Positions 42,577 through 49,671 of a DNA stretch of 64,000 bases are shown here, piece after piece. The first letter of the stretch is position 1, and every line of letters begins with the position of its first letter. The stretch lies in NCBI RefSeq assembly GCF_027270315.1, contig NZ_CP114413.1, forward strand, positions 1,922,001-1,986,000, in the 5' to 3' direction. The notes beneath the pieces were generated by a model. That model saw only the letters and a program-made list of their open reading frames with translations. It was not told the origin of the DNA and made no database searches. A program made the translations under genes and the position numbers. Source of the stretch: Streptomyces cinnabarinus (GTDB lineage Bacteria; Actinomycetota; Actinomycetes; Streptomycetales; Streptomycetaceae).

Positions 42577-43794
42577 ATGGACTTCGCGTTCGACGCACGC
42601 ACCGAGGAGCTGCGCGGCAAGCTGCTCGCTTTCATGGACGAGTACGTCTACCCGGCCGAGGCGGTGGCGGAGGAGCAGCGGGCCGCGCTGGCCTCGCCCT
42701 GGGACACCCCGGCGGTGGTCGAGGAGCTGAAGGCCGAGGCGCGCAGGCAGGGCCTGTGGAACCTCTTCCTGCCGGACTCCGAGTACGGTGCCGGGCTCAC
42801 CAACCTCCAGTACGCCCCGCTCGCCGAGATCACCGGCCGCTCCCCGCACTTGGCGCCGACCGCGCTGAACTGCGCGGCGCCGGACACCGGGAACATGGAG
42901 GTGCTGCACCAGTTCGGCGACGAGCGGCAGCGCAAGCAGTGGCTGGAGCCGCTGCTCGCCGGTGAGATCCGCTCGGCGTTCGCGATGACCGAGCCGGAGG
43001 TGGCCTCCTCCGACGCCACCAACATCACCACGTACATCGAGCGGGACGGCGACGACTACGTCATCTCGGGCCGCAAGTGGTACATCTCCGGGGCGATGAA
43101 CCCGGACTGCAAGATCTTCATCGTGATGGGCAAGACGGACCCGGACGGCACCGACATCCGCCGCCAGCAGTCCATGATCCTGGTCCCCCGGGACACCCCC
43201 GGCGTCACCGTCACGCGGGCCATGCAGGTCTTCGGCTACGAGGACCACTCCCACGGCGGCCACGCCGAGGTGGTCTTCGACCGGGCGCGCGTGCCCGCGT
43301 CGAACCTCATCGGCGAGGAGGGCGGCGGCTTCGCCATCGCCCAGGCCCGGCTCGGCCCCGGCCGGATCCACCACTGCATGCGGCTGATCGGCATGGCCGA
43401 GCGGGCCATCGAGCTGATGTGCCGCCGGGCGGTGTCCCGGACGGCCTTCGGCAAGGCGCTGGCGCAGCAGGGCGTGGTGCACAACTGGATCGCCGACGCG
43501 CGGGTGACCGTCGAGCAGCTGCGGCTGCTGGTGCTGAAGACGGCCTGGCTGATGGACACCGTCGGCAACAAGGGCGCCCACGCCGAGATCCAGGCCATCA
43601 AGATCGCGACGCCGCGTGCGGTCGTCGACATCATCGACCGCGCGATCCAGCTGCACGGCGCGGGCGGCGTGAGCCAGGACTTCCCGCTGGCCGAGCTGTA
43701 CGCGAGCGCGCGGACGCTGATGATCGCCGACGGTCCGGACGAGGTGCACCAGCGCTCGCTCGCCCGCCGGGAACTGAAGAAGTACCTGCCCTAG
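42577..43794 (+). CDS. Acyl-CoA dehydrogenase (ACAD10/11- or LvaC-like)
   Basis: This 405-residue FAD enzyme shows the N-terminal helical domain, FAD-contact AFAMTEPEVASSDATN and MNPDCKIFIVMGKTDP, and the C-terminal IADGPDEVHQRSLARREL. The IADGPDEVH motif is what I recall for ACAD10/11-type dehydrogenases, with an Asp/Glu near the catalytic base position. With the kinase next door it may convert a 4-phosphoacyl-CoA toward a 3-hydroxyacyl-CoA. The ATG at 42577 is six bases after the kinase stop. Its stop TAG shares CTAG with the facing TetR gene. Confidence 0.9.
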   Translation: MDFAFDARTEELRGKLLAFMDEYVYPAEAVAEEQRAALASPWDTPAVVEELKAEARRQGLWNLFLPDSEYGAGLTNLQYAPLAEITGRSPHLAPTALNCAAPDTGNMEVLHQFGDERQRKQWLEPLLAGEIRSAFAMTEPEVASSDATNITTYIERDGDDYVISGRKWYISGAMNPDCKIFIVMGKTDPDGTDIRRQQSMILVPRDTPGVTVTRAMQVFGYEDHSHGGHAEVVFDRARVPASNLIGEEGGGFAIAQARLGPGRIHHCMRLIGMAERAIELMCRRAVSRTAFGKALAQQGVVHNWIADARVTVEQLRLLVLKTAWLMDTVGNKGAHAEIQAIKIATPRAVVDIIDRAIQLHGAGGVSQDFPLAELYASARTLMIADGPDEVHQRSLARRELKKYLP

Positions 43795-44414
43795 GGGCGC
43801 AGGGCCCTCAGGAGCAGGTCGGCCAGATGGTCGGCCAGCTCCTGGGGGCTCATCGGGCCGTCGGGGCGGTACCACGTCGACAGGTGGTGGACGGAGCCGA
43901 AGTGGTAGTCCACCACCAGGTCGGCCGGGGTGGCGGTGGAGAAGACCCCGGCCCGCTGGCCCTCCTCGATGAGCGCGCGGAAACGCTCGTGGTAGCGCCG
44001 CCGCTCGGAGCGCACCTGCTTGTTCTTCTCGGGGCTCAGATGGTGCATCGAGCGGAAGAAGATCGAGGCGTCGTCGAGGTTCTCGATGGTGGTGACCACC
44101 ACATCGGCCGCCGCGGCCCGCAGCCGCTTCTCCACCGGCTCGTCGGCGTCCGCGAAGGCGTCCAGGCGCTCCTGCTGGACGCGGAGCACGCGCGCGTACA
44201 CCTCGTGCAGCAGATCGTCCTTGGAGCCGAAGTAGTGGTACAGCGCTCCCTTGGTGACGCCGGCCGCCTCCACGATCTCCTGCACCGAGGTACGGTCGTA
44301 GCCTCGCTCGGCGAAGAGCCGGGTGGCGGCGGCGAGCAGCCGCTGGGGGACGGGGGTGCCGTCCGCGTCCGTCGTTCTGGGCACTCTGCCGCCACCTGCC
44401 TTTCGGGTTCTCAC
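43791..44414 (-). CDS. TetR-family regulator of the acyl-CoA locus
   Basis: This 207-residue TetR has an HTH in its N-terminus (QEIVEAAGVTKGALYHYFGSKDDLL, ~residues 45-70) preceded by an Arg/Gly-rich arm. The ligand domain is unassigned. It lies between two sets of acyl-CoA genes, and palindromes of one type lie before both sets. The start GTG at 44414 overlaps the synthetase stop (GTGA); an alternative GTG at 44384 follows AGGTGG and would give 197 residues. It probably represses until an acyl-CoA ligand binds. Confidence 0.87.
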   Translation of the reverse strand: MRTRKAGGGRVPRTTDADGTPVPQRLLAAATRLFAERGYDRTSVQEIVEAAGVTKGALYHYFGSKDDLLHEVYARVLRVQQERLDAFADADEPVEKRLRAAAADVVVTTIENLDDASIFFRSMHHLSPEKNKQVRSERRRYHERFRALIEEGQRAGVFSTATPADLVVDYHFGSVHHLSTWYRPDGPMSPQELADHLADLLLRALRP

Positions 44415-46072
44415 TGGCTGTCGTGCGCGCGGGAACGAAGTTCCCGCCGGAGGATCTTCCCACTCGCCGTCTTCGGCAAGTCGGGCAGGATCTCCACCTG
44501 GCGCGGGTATTTGTAGGCGGCCAGTCTCTCCTTGCAGTACACCGCGAGTTCATCCGGGTCCGTCCCGGCACCCGGACGCAGGCTGATGTACGCCTTGACG
44601 GTCTCCCCGCGGTACCCGTCGGGCACCCCGACGACGGCCGCCTCGCGCACCGCCGGATGGGTGTACAGCACGTCCTCGACCTCGCGCGGCCACACCTTGA
44701 AGCCGGACGCGTTGATCATGTCCTTCTTACGGTCGACGACGTACAGCCAGCCCTCGGCGTCCATGAACCCGATGTCGCCGGTGCGCAGCTCGCCGCCGGG
44801 GAAGGTCTCCGCGGTGGCCTCGGGGCGCCGCCAGTAGCCGGGCACCACCTGCGGCCCGCTGACCACGATCTCGCCCGGCTCGCCGAAGGGCACCTCGGCG
44901 CCCTCGTCGTCGACGATCCGCACCACCGTGTCCGGGCCCGGCACGCCCACCGCGAGCGTCCCGGAGGCCGGGTCGACGGGCGCCTCCCACTGCGGCGGCA
45001 CGGCGGCGCAGGGCGCGGTGCACTCGGTGAGCCCGTAGCCGTTGCGGATGTACGGCCCGAATCCGGCCCGGAACTTCTCCACCAGCGCGGGCGGCAGCGG
45101 GGCGCCGCCCGAGGAGATGATCCGGAAGGAGGCGAAGTGGTCCCGGGTGACGGAGGGGTGCGCGGCCAGCGCCATGAAGGCGGTCGACGGGCCGACGGTG
45201 TAGTGCGGCTTGTGCTCGGCGAACGCGTCCAGCACGGCCCCGGCCTCGAAGCGGTACGCCAGCACGAGCGTGCCCGCGCTGTTCAGACAGGCGCCGAGCT
45301 GGCAGACCATGCCGGTGATGTGGAACAGCGGGGCCATGGCGAAGTAGACCGGCGCCGCGGGCAGCGGCAGTCCGGTCCGCTGCCGCTCGGCGTTGTGCAT
45401 GATGTTGCCGTGCGTGTTGGTGGCCCCCTTGGGGGTGCCGCTGGTGCCGGAGGTGTAGCTGATCAGCGCGATGTCGGACGGCGCCGGATCGCGTCCCTCG
45501 GGGGCTTGGTGCCCGGCACCGGCCACGGCGGTCAGATCCTCCGCGTCCGGGGCCTGCGGGAGCCGCTCGAAGGCGAGCACGCGTTCGTCGTCCCGGGTCT
45601 GGAAGTCCAGCTCGCAGCCCGTGAGCACGATCCGCACCGGCGAGTCGGCGGCCGTCTCGCGCAGATACGTCTCCCAGGCGCGGTCCGAGCAGATCAGCGC
45701 GGCCACCTCGCCGTCCCGCAGGACGTGCGCCATCTCCCCCGACTTGTACATGGGGTTGACCGGCACCACGGTCGCGCCCGCCTTCCAGGCGCCGAGCACG
45801 GCGACCACGAAGAGCGGGGAGTTCTGCAGCAGCACCGCCACCCGCTCACCGCGCGCCAGCCCCCGCGCCGCCAGGTGCCCGGCGACGGAGTCGCTCAGCT
45901 CATCGACCTCGCGGTAGCTCAGCCGCCCGTCGAAGTAGGCGAGGAAGACCCGGTCCGGCACCGCGGCGGCGGCCCGGCGCAGGGCGTGCACCAGGGAGTC
46001 GGCGGGGTCGATGGGAGCCCGCTGGGCGTCGTCGAGCAGGGCGAGCCAGGGCTTGGCCGCGTACCCGCTCAC
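44411..46072 (-). CDS. Acyl-CoA synthetase (AMP-forming), LvaE-like context
   Basis: This 553-residue ANL-family ligase activates a carboxylate to its CoA thioester through an AMP intermediate. It has the P-loop YTSGTSGTPKGATNTHGN, the A5 motif NGYGLTECTAP, the TGD and DRKKDMINASGFKVWP region and the catalytic Lys in PKTASGKILRREL. The GTG at 46072 overlaps the SDR stop (GTGA), so SDR, synthetase and TetR form one chain of coupled genes. The substrate is probably a medium or functionalised acid, by context. Confidence 0.9.
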   Translation of the reverse strand: MSGYAAKPWLALLDDAQRAPIDPADSLVHALRRAAAAVPDRVFLAYFDGRLSYREVDELSDSVAGHLAARGLARGERVAVLLQNSPLFVVAVLGAWKAGATVVPVNPMYKSGEMAHVLRDGEVAALICSDRAWETYLRETAADSPVRIVLTGCELDFQTRDDERVLAFERLPQAPDAEDLTAVAGAGHQAPEGRDPAPSDIALISYTSGTSGTPKGATNTHGNIMHNAERQRTGLPLPAAPVYFAMAPLFHITGMVCQLGACLNSAGTLVLAYRFEAGAVLDAFAEHKPHYTVGPSTAFMALAAHPSVTRDHFASFRIISSGGAPLPPALVEKFRAGFGPYIRNGYGLTECTAPCAAVPPQWEAPVDPASGTLAVGVPGPDTVVRIVDDEGAEVPFGEPGEIVVSGPQVVPGYWRRPEATAETFPGGELRTGDIGFMDAEGWLYVVDRKKDMINASGFKVWPREVEDVLYTHPAVREAAVVGVPDGYRGETVKAYISLRPGAGTDPDELAVYCKERLAAYKYPRQVEILPDLPKTASGKILRRELRSRAHDSQ

Positions 46073-46833
46073 CGCGCGGTCTCCCACTTCTGCTGGATGT
46101 GGTTCATGGTGCCGAGCCATCGGTCGGGATCCCCGGCCCGCGCCTGGTAGAACCCGGCGACCTCGGGATGCGGCAGGATCAGGAACCGGTCCTCCGCCAT
46201 CCCCTTGAACAGGGCGTCGGCCACGTCGTCCGGCTCGATGGCGGTGGGCTTGAGCACCAGGTCCCCGGCGGTCCCGGTGGCGGCGAGCATGTCGGTGCGC
46301 ACGCCCTGGGGACAGATCGCGTGCACCTGGACGCCCCGGTGCCGGTAGGTCAGCGACAGCCACTCGGCGAAGGCGTACGCCCCGTGCTTGGTGACGCTGT
46401 AGGGCGCGGCACCGATCATGGTGAGCAGCCCGGCGGCGGACACGGTGGACACGAACCGCCCGCTCCCCCGCTCCAGCCACCCCGGGAGCAGCTCCTGAGC
46501 GGCCCGCACATGGGCCATCACGTTGACGTCCCAGGCCAGCGCCCAGACGTCCTCCCCGGCGGCCTCGGACCCCCCGGAACCGACGCCGGCGTTGGCGCAG
46601 TACACATCGATGTCCGCACCGAGCGCGTCCCGGGCGGGTCCCACGATCCCGGAGGCGTCCCCGGGCAGGGCGATCCCCCCGATCTCCGCTGCGACGGCTT
46701 CGGCCTTGGCGACGTCGAGATCATTGACGACGACCCGGGCCCCGGCGGAGGCGAACCGCCGGGCAAGCGCGGCCCCGATCCCCCCACCCGCTCCGGTGAC
46801 AACGACTCCGGCGTCCTGCAGGGCTTCCACCAT
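46069..46833 (-). CDS. Short-chain dehydrogenase/reductase
   Basis: This 254-residue NAD(P)-dependent oxidoreductase has the glycine motif TGAGGGIG near residues 13-20, the catalytic Ser in STVSAAG and Tyr-Lys in YSVTK. The cofactor signature NDLDV suggests NAD or NADP use is not decidable. It is the first gene of the SDR-synthetase-TetR operon. In the lva pathway an SDR reduces levulinyl-CoA to 4-hydroxyvaleryl-CoA, which this gene could match by family and position only. The ATG at 46833 follows GAAGGAG. Confidence 0.9.
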   Translation of the reverse strand: MVEALQDAGVVVTGAGGGIGAALARRFASAGARVVVNDLDVAKAEAVAAEIGGIALPGDASGIVGPARDALGADIDVYCANAGVGSGGSEAAGEDVWALAWDVNVMAHVRAAQELLPGWLERGSGRFVSTVSAAGLLTMIGAAPYSVTKHGAYAFAEWLSLTYRHRGVQVHAICPQGVRTDMLAATGTAGDLVLKPTAIEPDDVADALFKGMAEDRFLILPHPEVAGFYQARAGDPDRWLGTMNHIQQKWETAR

Positions 46834-46868
46834 CGGTCTCCTTCGATCGCGGCTCAGGCGAGCACGGC

Positions 46869-46888
46869 CAGACTAACCGGTCGGTATG
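46869..46888 (-). promoter_or_regulatory. TetR operator upstream of the SDR-synthetase-TetR operon
   Basis: The 20 bases match CATACCGACCGGTCGGTATG at 17 positions and contain the 13-base core shared exactly with the 41490 site. On the minus strand the -10-like TAGTCT lies inside it. It is 36-55 bases before the SDR start. Confidence 0.72.
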
Positions 46889-46920
46889 TATCAGAGGAAG
46901 GGCGCGGAAGGCATACCCAG

Positions 46921-46951
46921 GCGCGCGGGGAACGGCGCGACAAGCCACAGA
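46921..46951 (+). repeat. Dispersed GC-rich repeat, copy 2
   Basis: GCGCGGGGAACGGCGCGACA plus AGCCACAGAC matches the repeat at 21433-21464 with few changes. It sits in the divergent region between the SDR and muramidase genes. Confidence 0.6.
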
Positions 46952-46998
46952 CGACCAGCAGCTTACGAACCACCGCAACACCCCCTACCGTGCCCTTC

Positions 46999-48234
46999 AT
47001 GCGCTTTACGAGACGAACTCTCCTAGCCGCAACCCCGGCCCTCGCGGCCACCACAACCCCCGCAGCCGCCGCAGGCTCCGGCGGACGCCGATCGCAGACC
47101 GGCTTCGAGCGCCTCCAGGCATCCGGCTACGCCCCACTCGCCGGCCGGCGCGTAGGAATCGTCACCAACCCCACCGGCATCACCCGCACCGCCCGCCACA
47201 TCGTCGACGTCATGCACGCTGACGACAGGGTGGATCTCAGGGCCGTCTTCGGACCGGAACACGGCTTCCGGGGCACCGCCCAGGCAGGCGGCTCCGAGGG
47301 CCGCTACGACGACCCGGCCACCGGCCTCCCCGTCTACGACACGTATCTGAAGAGCGGTCAGCCCCTCGCCGACATCTTCACCGCCTCAGCCGTGGACACG
47401 ATCGTCTTCGACATCCAGGACGTCGGGGCCCGCTTCTACACGTACATCTGGACGCTCTACGACTGCATGGAGGCGGCCCAGCTCGCCGGGAAGCGCGTGG
47501 TCGTACTGGACCGGCCCAACCCGGTGACCGGCCGCTCCGCCCAAGGGCCCGTCCTGCACAAGGAGTTCGCCACCTTCGTCGGCCGGCAACCGATCTCGCA
47601 GGCGCACGGGATGACGGTCGCCGAGCTGGCCCTGCTGTTCAACGGGGAGTTCCTCACCATGCCCGTCGGCCTGGACACGGTCACGATGTCGGGCTGGCGG
47701 CGCTCGGAGTTCTACGACGCCGCGAACCTGCCCTGGGTGCCGCCCAGCCCGAACATGCCGACCCCGGACACCGCGCTGGTCTACTCGGGCACCTGTCTCT
47801 TCGAGGGCACGAACCTCTCCGAGGGCCGGGGCACCACCCGCCCCTTCGAACTCCTCGGCGCGGAGGGCATCGACAACCGCTGGGCCGCCGAGGCCAACCG
47901 GCTGGGGCTGCCCGGGGTCCACTTCAGGGAGGCGTACTTCACGCCCACCTTCTCCAAGTTCCAGGGCAAGACCGTCGGCGGCGTCCAGATCCACGTCCAC
48001 GACAAGGCGGCCTACGACCCCGTACGCACCGGCGTCGGTCTGCTCGTCACCGCCAAGCGGACCTTCCCCGGCTTCACTTGGCGCTCCGACAACTGGATCG
48101 ACAAGCTCACCGGGTCCACCCAGGTCCGCACGGCGATCGACGCGGGCGCGAGCACCGACGAGGTGGTCGAGGGCTGGCAGGACGAACTCGCCGCGTTCCG
48201 GCGGATTCGAAAGGAATACCTGCTCTACAGATGA
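46999..48234 (+). CDS. DUF1343 / NamZ-like exo-beta-N-acetylmuramidase (GH171)
   Basis: This 411-residue exported protein has a twin-arginine signal (FTRRTLLAATPALAATTT). The DUF1343 motifs follow: RVGIVTNPTGITR, FGPEHGFRGTAQAG, DIQDVGARFYTYIWTL and LDRPNPV. Characterised members (NamZ, GH171) release N-acetylmuramic acid from muropeptides, so a role in wall recycling outside the membrane is likely. The ATG at 46999 has no strong ribosome site but a TACCGT -10-like box a few bases upstream. It stands alone. The family call is from memory of the NamZ/YbbC group. Confidence 0.85.
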   Translation: MRFTRRTLLAATPALAATTTPAAAAGSGGRRSQTGFERLQASGYAPLAGRRVGIVTNPTGITRTARHIVDVMHADDRVDLRAVFGPEHGFRGTAQAGGSEGRYDDPATGLPVYDTYLKSGQPLADIFTASAVDTIVFDIQDVGARFYTYIWTLYDCMEAAQLAGKRVVVLDRPNPVTGRSAQGPVLHKEFATFVGRQPISQAHGMTVAELALLFNGEFLTMPVGLDTVTMSGWRRSEFYDAANLPWVPPSPNMPTPDTALVYSGTCLFEGTNLSEGRGTTRPFELLGAEGIDNRWAAEANRLGLPGVHFREAYFTPTFSKFQGKTVGGVQIHVHDKAAYDPVRTGVGLLVTAKRTFPGFTWRSDNWIDKLTGSTQVRTAIDAGASTDEVVEGWQDELAAFRRIRKEYLLYR

Positions 48235-48315
48235 CCCGCGTCGTATGGCCAACTCTGCCCCGTGGCGGGACGATACGCCCACATCGCACCGCTACGGGGG
48301 ACGAGGGGGCCTGTC

Positions 48316-49638
48316 ATGGCACGACCGGAGTTGAGCGTATCTCCGTACTGGGAGCTGACCTTCGACGCGGACGGTGACCCGGACACCCGCTCCCGGGACC
48401 GGCTGCTCGCCGGGGTGACCCGGCGCGGCGTGCAGGACCTGCTCGTCTTCGCGCACGGCTGGAACAGCGACCGCTCCGGCGCGACCCGGCTCTACGACCG
48501 CTTCTTCGCCCCGGTCCCCCAGCTCGCCCCCGGCGCCCCCATCGGATACGTGGGCGTGGTGTGGCCGTCGATGCGGTTCTCGGACGAGCCGATCCCCGAC
48601 TTCCCGCGCTCCGTCGCGGCCGACGGGCCCGCCCGTCCGGCGCTGGACAAGGACACCCGGCACGCGCTGCTGGAGACGTTCCCGGGGCGGGCCACGGTGG
48701 TCGACCAGCTCGCCCGGCTGCTGGACCAGCAGTCGCGCGAGGAGGCGGAGCTGGAGGAGTTCGGGCGGCTGGTGCGGCTGCTGGTGGACCTGGTGCCGCC
48801 GGGCCCGCAGGCCCTGTTCGCGGCGGACACCCTGGCGGAGGGGGTGCCGCAGGACGATCCGGAGATGTTCCAGGGGACGGCGGGCGAGATCTGCGCGGAG
48901 TTCGGGCGGGCGCTGGCCCGGCTCCAGTCACCGGACGACGTTCCGGACGCCTCCTTCTCGCTGCCGAATCCCTGGGAGGGGGCGCACGAACTGCTGCGCC
49001 AGGCCACGTACTACGCGATGAAGCGGCGCGCGGGCACGGTGGGCGAGCGGGGGCTCGGGCGGGTGATCGGGCAGCTCGCGGCACGCGCCCCGAAGATGCG
49101 GGTGCATCTGCTCGGGCACAGCTTCGGCGGGCGGCTGGTGTCGTTCGCGCTGCGCGGTCTGCCCGAGGGAGTGCACACGGTGAAGTCCGTGACGCTGCTC
49201 CAAGGGGCCTTCTCGCACTACGCGTTCTCCGCGCGGCTGCCGCACGACCCGCGCGCGGGCGGGGTGCTCCAGGGGCAGCACAACCGGATCGACGGGCCGC
49301 TGGTGTGCTGCTTCTCCAAGCACGACGACGCCCTGGGCACCATCTATCCGCTGGCGTCCCGGATGGCGGGCCATGACCGGGAGTTCCACGAGCTGAGCAT
49401 CGGCGGGGCGCTGGGCACCAAGTGGGGTGCGATGGGCTTCGACGGGGTGCAGGCGGTGCCCGGTACCAAGAAGCTGAAGTTGGCCGACGCGCTGCGCGGG
49501 CCGCTGCCCGCGAAGGGGTGCGTGAACGTCGACGCGGCGGCGGTGGTGCGGCGCGGCGGGCCGCCCGCCGGGGCACACAGCGACATCCTGCACCGGGAGC
49601 TGGCCCAACTGGTGCTGGCGGCGGGCCGGGTGCACTGA
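48316..49638 (+). CDS. Alpha/beta-hydrolase-fold protein of unknown substrate
   Basis: This 440-residue protein has an alpha/beta-hydrolase core: the oxyanion-side HG motif LLVFAHGWNSDRSG near residues 40-53, the nucleophile elbow LGHSFGGRLVSF (Ser near residue 275) and a late acidic/His region (KHDDALGTIYPLA). A long helical insertion (~110-220), rich in Leu/Glu, separates the first and second parts. No signal peptide is seen. The ATG at 48316 follows GAGGGGG. It probably hydrolyses an ester or amide. No neighbour suggests the substrate. Confidence 0.78.
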   Translation: MARPELSVSPYWELTFDADGDPDTRSRDRLLAGVTRRGVQDLLVFAHGWNSDRSGATRLYDRFFAPVPQLAPGAPIGYVGVVWPSMRFSDEPIPDFPRSVAADGPARPALDKDTRHALLETFPGRATVVDQLARLLDQQSREEAELEEFGRLVRLLVDLVPPGPQALFAADTLAEGVPQDDPEMFQGTAGEICAEFGRALARLQSPDDVPDASFSLPNPWEGAHELLRQATYYAMKRRAGTVGERGLGRVIGQLAARAPKMRVHLLGHSFGGRLVSFALRGLPEGVHTVKSVTLLQGAFSHYAFSARLPHDPRAGGVLQGQHNRIDGPLVCCFSKHDDALGTIYPLASRMAGHDREFHELSIGGALGTKWGAMGFDGVQAVPGTKKLKLADALRGPLPAKGCVNVDAAAVVRRGGPPAGAHSDILHRELAQLVLAAGRVH

Positions 49639-49671
49639 TCCGCCGCCAACTCCCCTGTCGGTCAAGGACGG

